Source: Streptomyces sp. A2-16 (GTDB lineage: Bacteria > Actinomycetota > Actinomycetes > Streptomycetales > Streptomycetaceae). From it: a stretch of 64,000 bases of DNA. The notes under the pieces were generated by a model that was not told where the DNA came from, made no database searches, and saw nothing but the letters and a program-made list of their open reading frames with translations. This document shows positions 39,399 to 47,997 of the stretch, in pieces; the stretch's first letter is position 1; every line of letters starts with the position of its first letter. A program made the translations under genes and the position numbers. The stretch spans positions 124,001-188,000 of the forward strand of contig NZ_CP063808.1 of the NCBI RefSeq assembly GCF_018128905.1. Direction: 5' to 3'.

Positions 39399-40493
39399 AT
39401 GCGTACCGTCCCCTCCGTCATGGCCGTCTGCGTGTCGGCCCTCGTGCTCACCTCCTGCGGAGTGGGCAGCGGCAACACCGCGGTGACCCCCAAGAAGGGC
39501 GATGACATCACCCTGGGTCTGCTGCTGCCCGACCGGGACACCAGCCGCTTCGACCGGTTCGACTACCCCCTGATCAAGAAGGAGGTGGCGACCCTCACCC
39601 ACGGCAAGGGCAAGGTCAGTTACGCCAACGCCGAGGCGAGCGCGAAGCAGCAGAGCCGGCAGTTCCGGAAGATGGTCGCCGACAAGGTGGACGTGATCCT
39701 GGTGGACGCGGTCGACGCCAAGGCGATCGGACCGGACGTGCGCAAGGCGAAGGACGCGGGCATCCCCGTCATCGCCTACGACCGGCTCGCCCAGGGGCCG
39801 ATCGACGCCTACGTCTCCCACGACAACGAACTCGTCGGCGAGGTGCAGGGCCGGGCCATCGTCGAGGCGCTCGGCGACAAGGCCGAGACCAGCAAGATCG
39901 TCATGATGAACGGCTCGCCCGCCGACCCCAACACGGCCCTCTTCGAGAAGGGCGCCCACAGCGAGCTCGACGGCAAGGTCGTCATCGCCAAGCAGTACGA
40001 CACCCGGGAGTGGCTGCCGTCGGTCGCCAAGGCCAACATGAAGGCGGCGATCGCCTCCGTGGGGCTGAACAACATAGCCGCCGTCTACTCGGCCAACGAC
40101 GACATGGCGGGCGCGGTCATCGAGGAGCTCAAGGAGGCGGGAGCCACCAAGATCCCGCCGGTGACCGGGCAGGACGCGAGCCTCGCCGCGGTGCAGCGGG
40201 TCGTGTCGGGCGAGCAGTACATGACCGTGTACAAGTCGTTCCTGCTGGAGGCCACCAACGCGGCGCAGATCGCGGTGTACAAGATCCAGGGCCGCGACCT
40301 GCAGTTCGACGCGCTGATCCGCGACAAGGTCGACAGCCCCGACCAGAAGGACATCCCGTCGCTGCTGGTGCCGGTGATCGCGCTGACCAGGGACAACATC
40401 CGGCAGACGGTGATCAAGGACGACGTGTACACCGTGAAGCAGATCTGCACCGCCGAGTACGCGGCGGACTGTGCGGCGATCGGCCTCAAGTAG
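39399..40493 (+). CDS. Orphan xylose-type sugar ABC transporter substrate-binding lipoprotein
   Basis: 364 aa. Lipobox LTSC (Cys about residue 20), then a periplasmic-binding-protein fold of the XylF/RbsB class: TLGLLLPDRDTSRFDRFDYPLI, VILVDAVDAKAIGP, VIAYDRLAQGPIDAYVSHDN, AVYSANDDMAGAVIEEL and TGQDASLAAVQRVVSGEQYMTVYK. These bind a pentose or related sugar. No permease or ATPase gene is adjacent, so it must work with a distant transporter or as a sensor. A small membrane gene is convergent 7 bases away. Confidence 0.9.
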   Translation: MRTVPSVMAVCVSALVLTSCGVGSGNTAVTPKKGDDITLGLLLPDRDTSRFDRFDYPLIKKEVATLTHGKGKVSYANAEASAKQQSRQFRKMVADKVDVILVDAVDAKAIGPDVRKAKDAGIPVIAYDRLAQGPIDAYVSHDNELVGEVQGRAIVEALGDKAETSKIVMMNGSPADPNTALFEKGAHSELDGKVVIAKQYDTREWLPSVAKANMKAAIASVGLNNIAAVYSANDDMAGAVIEELKEAGATKIPPVTGQDASLAAVQRVVSGEQYMTVYKSFLLEATNAAQIAVYKIQGRDLQFDALIRDKVDSPDQKDIPSLLVPVIALTRDNIRQTVIKDDVYTVKQICTAEYAADCAAIGLK

Positions 40494-40500
40494 GAGTTCC

Positions 40501-40659
40501 TCAGGGTCCTGTGCGCACCCGTCGTACGGCGAGAGCGGTGGCCGTCAGCGCGGTGACGGTGCCGAAGGCCAGGTGGACGGCGGTGTCGGCCGGGGTGAAG
40601 GACGCCACCGCGTTGCCGAGCACGCTGAGGACGAGCAGGGGCCACAGAAGAAGGTTCAC
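40501..40659 (-). CDS. Small two-helix membrane protein (52 aa)
   Basis: From GTG 40659 with GGAG 7 bases upstream: an N-terminal hydrophobic helix (LLLWPLLVLSVLGNAVA), a short polar loop (FTPADTA) and a second hydrophobic helix ending in an Arg-rich VRRVRTGP tail. Too short for usual gene calls. It resembles small Streptomyces membrane proteins of unknown function and ends 7 bases from the convergent sugar-binding gene. Confidence 0.7.
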   Translation of the reverse strand: MNLLLWPLLVLSVLGNAVASFTPADTAVHLAFGTVTALTATALAVRRVRTGP

Positions 40660-40840
40660 GATTCACTCCAGGTGCGTGGGTCGTTTCCGGTGCCGCCGAC
40701 GCTACGAGCCGGCACCCCCTGCGGCCGATCCAGCGCTCCGCCCGGTCCGGGGTACAGCAGGCTGTACTTTCCGCCCGTGGACCTGCCGGTGAACTCACCC
40801 TCCGCATAGGGTCGTTGTCCGCCGGCCCGAGGAGGTTCGC

Positions 40841-42046
40841 ATGGCCACCGCCGACGTCAGACGCCTTGTCGCGGAGACCGCGACGAGCGCGGCCGCCGCG
40901 CTCGGCCAGCTGGTCTCCGGACTCGGTACGGCCGTCCTCGCGCCGTTCGTGCTGCTGTGGCTGGTGCTGGCGCCCGGCGGGGTGCGCGTGCTGCACGGCC
41001 TGGCCGGTATGGAACGTGTCCGGCTCTCCCGCTGGGGCCCCGAGGTCATCGCCCCCGAGCCGCCGTCCGCCCGCCTGCGGGACGCCCTGGGCGATCCCAC
41101 GACCCGGCGCGAACTGCTGTGGCTGCTCCGGCATCTGGCCGTGGGGCTGCCGCTGGGCCTGCTGGGCTTCGTGCTGCCGGTGCTCGCCCTGCGGGACACC
41201 GCCTTTCCGCTGTACTGGCCGCTCGCCCCGAAGGACGCGACCGCCACCTCCATCGGGATCGGCGTCGCGGACTCCTGGCCGGACGCCCTCGCGGTGTGTC
41301 TGCTCGGGGTGGGCTGGACCGCCATCATCCTGGGGCTCACACCCGGCATGGCGCGGCTCCAGGCGAGCCCGGGGCGCCGGCTCCTGTCGGCCGGTCCCGA
41401 CGCCGATCTCTCCCTGCGCATCGCCGAGCTGACGGCGACCCGGGCCGCGGCGCTGGACGCCCACGCGACCGAACTGCGGCGCATCGAGCGCTCGTTGCAC
41501 GACGGCACCCAGAACCGGCTCGTCACGGTGACCGTGCTGCTCGGGGCCGCCCGCCGCATGGTCGCCCGTGATCCGGCCGGCGCCGACGAGCTCCTGGAGC
41601 GGGCCCAGTCCGCGGCCGAGCAGGCCCTGGCCGAGCTGCGGACCGTCTCCCGCGGCATCCTGCCGCCGGTGCTCGCGGACCGCGGGCTCGCGGGCGCGCT
41701 GACCGGGCTGGCGGCGCAGAGCGCGGTGCCGTGCACGGTCGACGTCCGGCTGCCGGAGCGCTGCGCGGCCTCCGTCGAGGCGACCGCGTACTTCGTCGCG
41801 GCCGAGGCGCTGACCAACATCGCCAAGCACAGCGGGGCGTCCCGGGCCACGATCACCGTCCGCTCCTCCGGCCCCCGGCTCCTGCTGCGGGTCACCGACG
41901 ACGGCCGCGGCGGCGCCGACGAGACGGGTGGCTCCGGACTCACCGGCATCCGCCACCGCGTCGCCGCCCACGACGGCACCCTCCGCCTGACGAGCCCCCC
42001 GGGCGGCCCGACGGCCGTGGAGGTGGATCTGCCGTGCGGGGTGTGA
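40841..42046 (+). CDS. NarL-type sensor histidine kinase
   Basis: 401 aa. Two membrane-segment pairs (residues ~25-45 and ~98-165) form the sensor, followed by HisKA_3 with phospho-acceptor His220 in RIERSLHDGTQNRL, and a HATPase with N box AAEALTNIAKHS, G1 VTDDGRGGA and G2 GSGLTGIRHRV. It phosphorylates the response regulator at 42351. Its last ~14 codons (PGGPTAVEVDLPCGV) recur as a diverged copy just before that gene, implying that kinase and regulator once overlapped and were pushed apart. Confidence 0.92.
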   Translation: MATADVRRLVAETATSAAAALGQLVSGLGTAVLAPFVLLWLVLAPGGVRVLHGLAGMERVRLSRWGPEVIAPEPPSARLRDALGDPTTRRELLWLLRHLAVGLPLGLLGFVLPVLALRDTAFPLYWPLAPKDATATSIGIGVADSWPDALAVCLLGVGWTAIILGLTPGMARLQASPGRRLLSAGPDADLSLRIAELTATRAAALDAHATELRRIERSLHDGTQNRLVTVTVLLGAARRMVARDPAGADELLERAQSAAEQALAELRTVSRGILPPVLADRGLAGALTGLAAQSAVPCTVDVRLPERCAASVEATAYFVAAEALTNIAKHSGASRATITVRSSGPRLLLRVTDDGRGGADETGGSGLTGIRHRVAAHDGTLRLTSPPGGPTAVEVDLPCGV

Positions 42047-42350
42047 CGGGGTTCGTCCCGGGCGTGCGGGCTGGTCTTGCGGCCGTACCCCGTGGGGGGT
42101 GGTGCGACGGCTCCGGTCACGAGGGCCGGGGTGGACCGTGTGCTTGGGGGAGCGGCGGTACGGGGCGCGGTGCGGTCGTACCCGGGTCGACGTCCTGTGC
42201 CGGGCGGTCCTGCCCGCCGGTGCGACGGCCCTGGGGGAGCCGCCGTGCGGTGGGCGGGGACGTCACGGGGGCTGCTCCGGACGTCCGTGACGGCACTTCG
42301 CGCCCGGCGATCCCGCCGGGCGGCCCTGTGACCCTGGAGACGGACCTGTC
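42047..42350 (+). repeat. 304-bp insertion carrying a copied kinase tail
   Basis: Between the kinase stop and the regulator start. At 42316-42363 a codon-for-codon diverged copy of the kinase tail appears (PGGPVTLETDLSCGS, then TGA at 42361) whose stop overlaps the regulator ATG, matching the kinase end at 41999-42046 with an offset of 317. The rest is GC-rich and codes for nothing recognisable. Best explained as duplication or insertion at an originally overlapping junction. Confidence 0.6.
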
Positions 42351-43010
42351 ATGCGGATCGTGATCGCCGAGGACGATGCCCTGCTGCGGGAGGGGCTCGC
42401 GCTGCTGCTGCGTGCCGAGGGGCTGGACGTGGTCGGCACGGCCGGTACCGCCGAGGGGGCGCTCGAGGCCATCGACGCCCACACTCCCGACGTGGCCATC
42501 CTCGACGTACGGATGCCGCCCACGCACACCGACGAGGGAGTGCGCGCGGCCGTCGAGGCTCGGCGGCGCAGGCCCGGTCTCGCCGTGCTCGTGTTGTCCG
42601 CCTACGTGGAGCAGAGCTTCGCGACCGAGCTGCTGACCGGCGGGGTGGGCGGGCTGGGCTATCTGCTCAAGGAACGGGTCGGCCGGGTCGAGGAGTTCCT
42701 CGACGCACTGCGCCGCGTGGCCTCCGGCGGTACCGCCATCGACCCCGAGGTCGTCGCCCAGCTGTTCACCCGGTCCCACCAGGACGCGCGGCTGGAGCGG
42801 CTCAGCCCGCGCGAGCGGGACGTACTCGCCCTGATGGCCGAGGGGCTCGGCAACAGCGCCATCGCGCAGAAGCTGTTCGTGACCGACGGGGCCGTGCACA
42901 AGCACATCCGCAGCATCTTCGCGAAGCTCGATCTGGCGCCCACGGACCAGGTCGACCGGCGCGTGGCGGCCGTACTGCACTATCTGGAGGACGCGCGGCG
43001 ACGGTCGTAG
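42351..43010 (+). CDS. NarL/LuxR-type response regulator
   Basis: 219 aa. Receiver domain with acidic pocket (AEDDA) and phospho-acceptor Asp52 in VAILDVRMP, followed by a LuxR helix-turn-helix at residues ~145-205 (LSPRERDVLALMAEGLGNSAIAQKLFVTDGAVHKHIRSIFAKL given as words). Partner of the kinase at 40841. ATG 42351 lies inside the duplicated kinase tail. Target genes unknown. Confidence 0.93.
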   Translation: MRIVIAEDDALLREGLALLLRAEGLDVVGTAGTAEGALEAIDAHTPDVAILDVRMPPTHTDEGVRAAVEARRRRPGLAVLVLSAYVEQSFATELLTGGVGGLGYLLKERVGRVEEFLDALRRVASGGTAIDPEVVAQLFTRSHQDARLERLSPRERDVLALMAEGLGNSAIAQKLFVTDGAVHKHIRSIFAKLDLAPTDQVDRRVAAVLHYLEDARRRS

Positions 43011-43063
43011 TACGGCCTGCGAACGAGGGAGTCGGGCCGCCGCACCACCGGGGTTCACGACAC

Positions 43064-43108
43064 GAACGGGCTCCCGGCGCCTCCCTCGCCGCTCCGGGAG
43101 CCCGTTCC
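43064..43108 (+). terminator. Terminator after the response regulator
   Basis: Perfect 14-bp arms GAACGGGCTCCCGG and complement around a 17-base loop, 54 bases after the stop. Confidence 0.75.
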
Positions 43109-43190
43109 GGTGCGTCCCCGGTCTCCTGTTCGTCGCTCACGGCGAAGCGGATGTCGTCCCGCCGCGGAAAATTTCCGGCCGGGCCCGCGG

Positions 43191-43538
43191 CTACGACTGC
43201 GCCCCGCCCGAGAACTGGAGGGAGAGGTGCCGCAGTACCTCCGCGGAGGTGTCGGCGCGGCCCTCGTCGTGCGCCTCGGCCAACTGCACGAAGGCGAACG
43301 CGAAGCAGTGGGCGATGCTCGCGATGGCGGGCCCCAGTTCCTCGACGACGGCGTCCGCCGCCGCCTGCCCGCTGGCGTCCGCGGGCAGGTGGATCCGTGG
43401 CAGTGTCTCCACCAGCAGCGCGGAGACGGCCCCGGTCAACGAGGCCTGGTGGTCGGGATGTTCGCGGACCTGCCGCCGCATCTCCAGTGCCTCGGTGAGG
43501 ATCCCGACGACGTTCCGCATGACCTCGCGCTGTTCCAT
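43191..43538 (-). CDS. Hypothetical all-helical protein
   Basis: 115 aa from ATG 43538 (an ATG at 43574 adds 12 residues). Predicted helical throughout: VVGILTEALEMRRQVREHPDHQ, SALLVETLPRIHLPAD, AVVEELGPAIASIAHCFAFAFVQLAEAH. Its end pattern resembles TetR ligand domains, but no DNA-binding head is present. It is divergent from the sigma gene at 43624. Function unknown. Confidence 0.6.
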   Translation of the reverse strand: MEQREVMRNVVGILTEALEMRRQVREHPDHQASLTGAVSALLVETLPRIHLPADASGQAAADAVVEELGPAIASIAHCFAFAFVQLAEAHDEGRADTSAEVLRHLSLQFSGGAQS

Positions 43539-43623
43539 GGGTCCGCAGCGTATGCGCTCCGCGGGGCGCGTCATGTGACGCAGTGCACAGGAACTCGGAG
43601 CGGGGGAGCGGAGCGTTACCGAT

Positions 43624-44253
43624 GTGAGGGAAACAGAGACGGCTGAACCTGAGCGGGCGCGGATACGCGCGGGCGACCGGGCGGCCTTCGGGGAGTTGTA
43701 CGACCTGTACGCGCGGGCCGTCTACAACCACGCCCTGCGGCTGACCGGGAACTGGGTGGAGGCCGAGGAGGCGATGTCCGAGACCTTTCTGGCCGCCTGG
43801 CGGACCAGGGAGACGGTGGAGCCGGAGGGCGGTTCGCTCAAGCCCTGGCTGCTCGGGATCGCCACGCACAAGGCGTACAACGCCAACCGGAGACTGCGCA
43901 GACGGCTGGCCTTCCTGGCCCGCAGTCCCGAGCCGCGGCCGGTCGAGGACTTCGCCGAGGAGACCGCCGGGAGGATCGACGACGCCCGGCGGCTGGCGGT
44001 GGTGCACCGCGCCCTGGGGCGGCTGGGGCGGCAGGACCGTGAGGTGTTCGCGCTGTGCGTGTCGGCCGGGCTCGACTACCGGCAGGCCGCCGAGGCCCTG
44101 GGCGTCCCCGTCGGCACCGTGCGCTCCCGGCTGTCGCGGGCCCGGGCCCGGCTGGCCCGGCTGAGCGGCCAGGCGGAACCGCCCGCCGCCCACGGAGAGA
44201 TGGAGAGCGAGGCCGCGCTCGCGGCCCTGTTCCTGAAGGAGGAGACCCGATGA
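43624..44253 (+). CDS. ECF RNA polymerase sigma factor
   Basis: 209 aa. Region 2 (FGELYDLYARAVYNHALRLTGNWVEAEEAMSETFLAAWR as words) and region 4 (LGRQDREVFALCVSAGLDYRQAAEALGVPVGTVRSRLSRAR) are intact. It is followed, with a 4-base ATGA overlap, by a CU044_5270 protein, a pairing typical of actinobacterial ECF41/SigJ-like systems that use a membrane protein as cognate regulator. GTG 43624 is the start. Confidence 0.92.
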   Translation: MRETETAEPERARIRAGDRAAFGELYDLYARAVYNHALRLTGNWVEAEEAMSETFLAAWRTRETVEPEGGSLKPWLLGIATHKAYNANRRLRRRLAFLARSPEPRPVEDFAEETAGRIDDARRLAVVHRALGRLGRQDREVFALCVSAGLDYRQAAEALGVPVGTVRSRLSRARARLARLSGQAEPPAAHGEMESEAALAALFLKEETR

Positions 44254-45251
44254 ACGAGGCCGAGCGGTTGCTCACGACCCCGGCGGAATGGGACCTCCCG
44301 CCGGAACGGCACCGTCACTTCAAGGACGTACTGATGCAGCGGATCGACCACGACAACAGCCGTACCCGACAGCCTTCCGCACGGCGCCGGTTCGCCCGGC
44401 CGGCCGTGCTGGTGCCCCTCGTCTCGGCAGCCCTGGCGGGAGCGCTGCTCGTCACGCTCACCCCGGACGGGCACACCCCCGAGGCACCCCCCGCGGCCGG
44501 GGCCGCCGGCGCCTCCCGCACCCTCGACCGGATCGCCACGGCCGCCATGGCGAGCGACGCGATCCGGGTGCGGGACGACCAGTTCGTGTACGTCAGGACG
44601 CTGGAGCGCTCCAACACGGGCAGCTTCACCGGCCCCGTGCGGCTCGGTGCCCTGCACACCGAGGAGCGGTGGACCGCCCAGGACCCAGGCCCCCTCCGGG
44701 TCACCGGATGGCTCCGCTCCAGCGGCAAGGACGCGATCATGCCCGGCCAACTGATCCCGATCGAGTCCGCCGAACCCGTCCCGGCCGGCGTCGCCCACCC
44801 CACCTACCGGTGGCTGGCCTCGCTGCCCACCGACCCCGACGCCCTGCTCTCCAGGCTGTACAAGGAGGCCAGGCCGGTCGAGGGCGAGTCGCGGGACCAG
44901 GCGGTCTTCTCCCTGATCGGCGACCTGATCGGCGGCGCCGTGATGCCGCCCGCCAACGCCGCCGCCTTCTACCGGGCGGCCGCGAAACTGCCCGGGGTGC
45001 GGGAGATCCCGGACGCCGTCGACGCGGCCGGCCGGCACGGCATCGCCATCACCCTCGACGACACCGGCTTCGCCACCCGCGACGAGTGGATCTTCGACAA
45101 GGAGACCCTCACCCTGCTCGGCTCCCGCTTCTACGTCACCGACCCGGACCGGGGCATCACCACCGAGACCCTGTCCGGCACCAGCGCCGTGATGAGGACC
45201 GCCGTCGTCGACGGAAAGGGCGAGGTGCCCGCCCGGGCCGTCTCCCGCTGA
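44250..45251 (+). CDS. CU044_5270 family membrane protein (putative anti-sigma partner)
   Basis: 333 aa. A polar cytoplasmic N-terminus of ~50 residues, one membrane helix (VLVPLVSAALAGALLVTL), and an extracellular domain (residues ~85-333) with FVYVRTLERSNTG, PTDPDALLSRLYKEA and a C-terminal YVTDPDRGITTET signature of the CU044_5270 family. Overlap with the sigma gene (ATGA) and the single-pass topology suggest it holds that sigma factor, although no zinc motif is present. Confidence 0.88.
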   Translation: MNEAERLLTTPAEWDLPPERHRHFKDVLMQRIDHDNSRTRQPSARRRFARPAVLVPLVSAALAGALLVTLTPDGHTPEAPPAAGAAGASRTLDRIATAAMASDAIRVRDDQFVYVRTLERSNTGSFTGPVRLGALHTEERWTAQDPGPLRVTGWLRSSGKDAIMPGQLIPIESAEPVPAGVAHPTYRWLASLPTDPDALLSRLYKEARPVEGESRDQAVFSLIGDLIGGAVMPPANAAAFYRAAAKLPGVREIPDAVDAAGRHGIAITLDDTGFATRDEWIFDKETLTLLGSRFYVTDPDRGITTETLSGTSAVMRTAVVDGKGEVPARAVSR

Positions 45252-45278
45252 CCTCCCGCTGACGCCCGGGGGAGCACA

Positions 45279-45605
45279 ATGGCAGCCATGAGCATCGTCA
45301 AGATCAACGTACTCACGGTCCCCGAGGAGCAGCGCGAGACGCTGGAGAAGCGGTTCGCCTCCCGGGCGGGGACCGTGGAGAACTCGGACGGGTTCGAGTG
45401 GTTCGAGCTGCTGCGTCCGGTCGAGGGCACCGACACCTACCTCGTGTACACGCGCTGGCGGGACGAGGAGTCGTTCCAGCAGTGGATGTCCGGGATGGCG
45501 CAGGCCTCGCACGGGGGCGGGGGCGAGGGGGAGCGCCCCAGGCCGGCCGCCTCCGGGTCGACGCTGTGGAGCTTCGAGGTCGTCCAGCAGGCCGCGCCCA
45601 AGTAG
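45279..45605 (+). CDS. Antibiotic-biosynthesis-monooxygenase (ABM) fold protein
   Basis: 108 aa. Ferredoxin-like ABM domain: VKINVLTVPEEQRETLEKRFASRAGTVENSDGFEWFELLRPV as words, then YLVYTRWRDEESFQQWM. Members include heme-degrading enzymes (IsdG-like, MhuD) and quinol monooxygenases; the Asn, Trp and His positions used by heme oxygenases (N, W and H near residues 6, 66 and 78) are partly present. GGGGGAG precedes ATG 45279. Confidence 0.85.
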   Translation: MAAMSIVKINVLTVPEEQRETLEKRFASRAGTVENSDGFEWFELLRPVEGTDTYLVYTRWRDEESFQQWMSGMAQASHGGGGEGERPRPAASGSTLWSFEVVQQAAPK

Positions 45606-45610
45606 CGGCG

Positions 45611-45650
45611 CGAAGGGGATCCCGGGTCCGTGTGCCCGGGGTCCCCTTCG
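45611..45650. terminator. Bidirectional terminator
   Basis: A 16-bp stem (CGAAGGGGATCCCGGG with one G-U position) between the convergent stops at 45605 and 45656. Confidence 0.8.
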
Positions 45651-45655
45651 GTGCG

Positions 45656-47230
45656 CTACAGCACGACCTGCTTGCCGCCGAGGGTGACCACCAGGCTGCC
45701 GTTCGAGGCGAACGACCAGCCCAGGGCGCCGGAGTACGAGGAGCAGCGGGACCCGTTGGTGCCGGACCAGAACTGGTTCGAGCCGTCGGAGTCGCCGATG
45801 ATCCGGTCGTTGGTGCCGCTGCCGAAGCGGCATGAGGTGTTGTTCCGGAACACCGACGTGCCGCCGTCGAAGTTGAAGTTGCGCTCGGTGTTGTCGATGC
45901 TCAGGTTGTTCGACACGGCCATGGTGCCCGGGTTGCTGTTCCAGGTGAACCCGTGCTTGCCGTTGCCGTAGGCGATGCTGCTGCGCACGACGTGGTTGAC
46001 CGCGATGTCGTCGCCGCCGAGCTTGTAGCCGTTGCGGTCGCCGTTGCCGGCCTGTGAGCCGTCGCTGAGGGTGCCGTTGTCGTAGGACAGGGAGTACTCG
46101 ACGGTCACCGGGCCGATCGCGCCGGTGTCGGTCTTGGTGTAGAGGTCCCAGCCGTCGTCGATGTTGTGGTGCGAGACGGTGTACCGGAACACGTTCCCGG
46201 TACCGGTGGTGAGCTTCGCGGCGAAGCCGTCGGCGTCCTCGCCGTCGGAGTCGGCGTTGTCGTGCGACTCGGAGCTGAGGATCAGGTTGTTCGCGGGCCA
46301 CTGGCTCGCCGGGGTGGTGGAGGCCATGCGGCCGAGCTGGAGGCCGGTGTCCCGGTTGAAGCGGGTCACCGTGCGCTCGACGACGTTGTTGCTGCCGCCG
46401 ACGTAGATGCCGTTGTCACCGGCACGCTCGACGACGAGACCGTGGATCTTCCAGTGGTTGGCGTTGAGCTGGATCCCGCGGTTGGAGGAACTCTCGCTCT
46501 GCGCCGAGAAGTTGAGCACCGGGGTCTCGCCCGGGTAGGCGGAGAGCGTGGTGCGGGCAGCGGAGGTGCCGTTGCTGCCGGCCGGGATGGTCACCGTCGA
46601 GGAGTAGGCGTACGTCCCGCCCCGCATGTAGATGGTCCCGCCGGACGCGATGCGGCTGATCGCCGAGGTGAGCGTGGTGGGCGCGGTGACGGTGCCGGCG
46701 GCGCCGTCGGTGCCGCCGGGCGCCACGTACAGGGCGCTGCTGGACGGCGGGGTGGTGGTACCGGTCGTCTCGGCGTCCAGGTGGTCGACGTTGGGCAGGC
46801 CGTTCGCGGTCGTGGGGTTCAGCCGGATGGTGTTGCCGCCCGCGGCCACCGGCACGGTGAGTGTCTTCGTGGTCCAGCCGGTCCAGGTGCCGGTGGACTC
46901 GAAGGAGGCCGAGGAGACCGTCGAGCCGTTCACGATGATGTCCGCGGGGCGGGCGGTGGTGGTGCCGTTGGCGAAGCGGACGCTCAGGGTCGCCGTGCCC
47001 GATGCGGGTGCGGTCACGGTGAACTGGACGTAGGCGCCGGTGGCGTTGGTGCCGTTGCAGAATCCGCTGCCGGAGTAGCCGGCGTACTCGGTCTCGACGG
47101 CTCCGGTGCAGATGGCGGGGGATGTCTCGGCCTCGTAGCGGGTGGTGGCGGCCTGCGCGGTGGTGCCGGACAGTGCGACGAGCGTGCCGGCGAGAAGGCC
47201 GACAGAGGAAATGAGGGGTCTCAGGCGCAT
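45656..47230 (-). CDS. Secreted polysaccharide lyase-like beta-helix protein with N-terminal CBM
   Basis: 524 aa. Signal peptide (MRLRPLISSVGLLAGTLVALS...), then a carbohydrate-binding module of family 35/6 type (YEAETSPAICTG, SGSGFCNG, VQFTVTAPASG, residues ~30-160), a Thr/Pro linker, and a right-handed parallel beta-helix (GTIYMRGGTYAYSS, DNGIYVGGSNNVVERTV, DADGFAAKLTTGTGN, KHGFTWNSNPG). This matches pectate lyases of family PL9. ATG 47230 has GGAGA 8 bases upstream. A LacI-type operator core precedes it. Likely induced by plant pectin. Confidence 0.88.
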   Translation of the reverse strand: MRLRPLISSVGLLAGTLVALSGTTAQAATTRYEAETSPAICTGAVETEYAGYSGSGFCNGTNATGAYVQFTVTAPASGTATLSVRFANGTTTARPADIIVNGSTVSSASFESTGTWTGWTTKTLTVPVAAGGNTIRLNPTTANGLPNVDHLDAETTGTTTPPSSSALYVAPGGTDGAAGTVTAPTTLTSAISRIASGGTIYMRGGTYAYSSTVTIPAGSNGTSAARTTLSAYPGETPVLNFSAQSESSSNRGIQLNANHWKIHGLVVERAGDNGIYVGGSNNVVERTVTRFNRDTGLQLGRMASTTPASQWPANNLILSSESHDNADSDGEDADGFAAKLTTGTGNVFRYTVSHHNIDDGWDLYTKTDTGAIGPVTVEYSLSYDNGTLSDGSQAGNGDRNGYKLGGDDIAVNHVVRSSIAYGNGKHGFTWNSNPGTMAVSNNLSIDNTERNFNFDGGTSVFRNNTSCRFGSGTNDRIIGDSDGSNQFWSGTNGSRCSSYSGALGWSFASNGSLVVTLGGKQVVL

Positions 47231-47281
47231 CGTTCGTCTCCATGGTGTGTGGTGACGGGGGCACGTATTCTTCGGACGGTA

Positions 47282-47289
47282 AGCGCTTG
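47282..47289. promoter_or_regulatory. LacI-type operator core upstream of the lyase
   Basis: AAGCGCTT is the central palindrome of LacI/GalR-family operators in Streptomyces; it lies 52 bases upstream of the lyase start. Consistent with sugar-induced derepression. It is the only such site I noticed in the window. Confidence 0.5.
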
Positions 47290-47357
47290 CCATGGGCGCG
47301 TCAACGGTTGTGTATGTGATCGCCGTTCACACATACGAATTGGATACGGTGAGCGGC

Positions 47358-47984
47358 ATGACGCTCTTCGTGAAGATCTGCGGCCTGAGGACCGAGCAGG
47401 ACGTCGACACGGCCGTGGAGGCCGGCGCCGACGCCATCGGTTTCGTCTTCTCCGACAGCCCGCGCCGCATCGACCCCGCGACGGCCGCGCGGCTGGCCGC
47501 CAGGATCCCCGAGAGCGTCCTGACGGTGGGCGTGTTCCGCCGGGAGCCCCTGGAGTACGTACGCTCCGTGGCCACCGAGTCGGGCATCGGGGCCGTCCAG
47601 CTGCACGGCCCCGAGGACCGCGGTTACTACGCCGGCCTCGCGACGGGCGGCTGGACCCTGATCCGGGCGGCCGCCTTCGGCGACTCCGTGCCGCGCTGCG
47701 GGGAGTTCGGGGAGGACATGCTGCTCCTCGACGCCCCGGTGCCGGGCTCCGGCATCGCCTGGGACTGGTCGCGGAAGCAGGTGGCGGGCGCGGGGGAGAA
47801 GTGGCTGCTCGCCGGGGGCCTCACGCCGGAGAACGTACGGGAGGCCGTGGAGGTCACCCACCCCTGGGGCGTCGACGTCTCCAGCGGTGTGGAGGCGAGC
47901 CGCGGCGTCAAGGACCCGGCCCTGATCACGGCGTTCGTGGAGGCGGCACGCACGGGAGCGCCCGCCGTCGGTCCGGTGGACTGA
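47358..47984 (+). CDS. trpF: Phosphoribosylanthranilate isomerase (stand-alone TrpF)
   Basis: 208 aa (beta/alpha)8 barrel. FVKICGLRT (catalytic Cys), DAIGFVFSDSPRRI, VGVFRREPLEYV, IGAVQLHG, LLLDAP (catalytic Asp) and LLAGGLTPENVREAV are the TrpF signatures. It isomerises PRA to CdRP in tryptophan synthesis. In Streptomyces this step is normally done by the bifunctional PriA, so a separate TrpF is unusual and suggests special tryptophan demand or paralogue retention. ATG 47358 follows a TA-rich -10-like element (GATACGGT), likely leaderless. Confidence 0.9.
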   Translation: MTLFVKICGLRTEQDVDTAVEAGADAIGFVFSDSPRRIDPATAARLAARIPESVLTVGVFRREPLEYVRSVATESGIGAVQLHGPEDRGYYAGLATGGWTLIRAAAFGDSVPRCGEFGEDMLLLDAPVPGSGIAWDWSRKQVAGAGEKWLLAGGLTPENVREAVEVTHPWGVDVSSGVEASRGVKDPALITAFVEAARTGAPAVGPVD

Positions 47985-47997
47985 CGACGGGCGCGAC

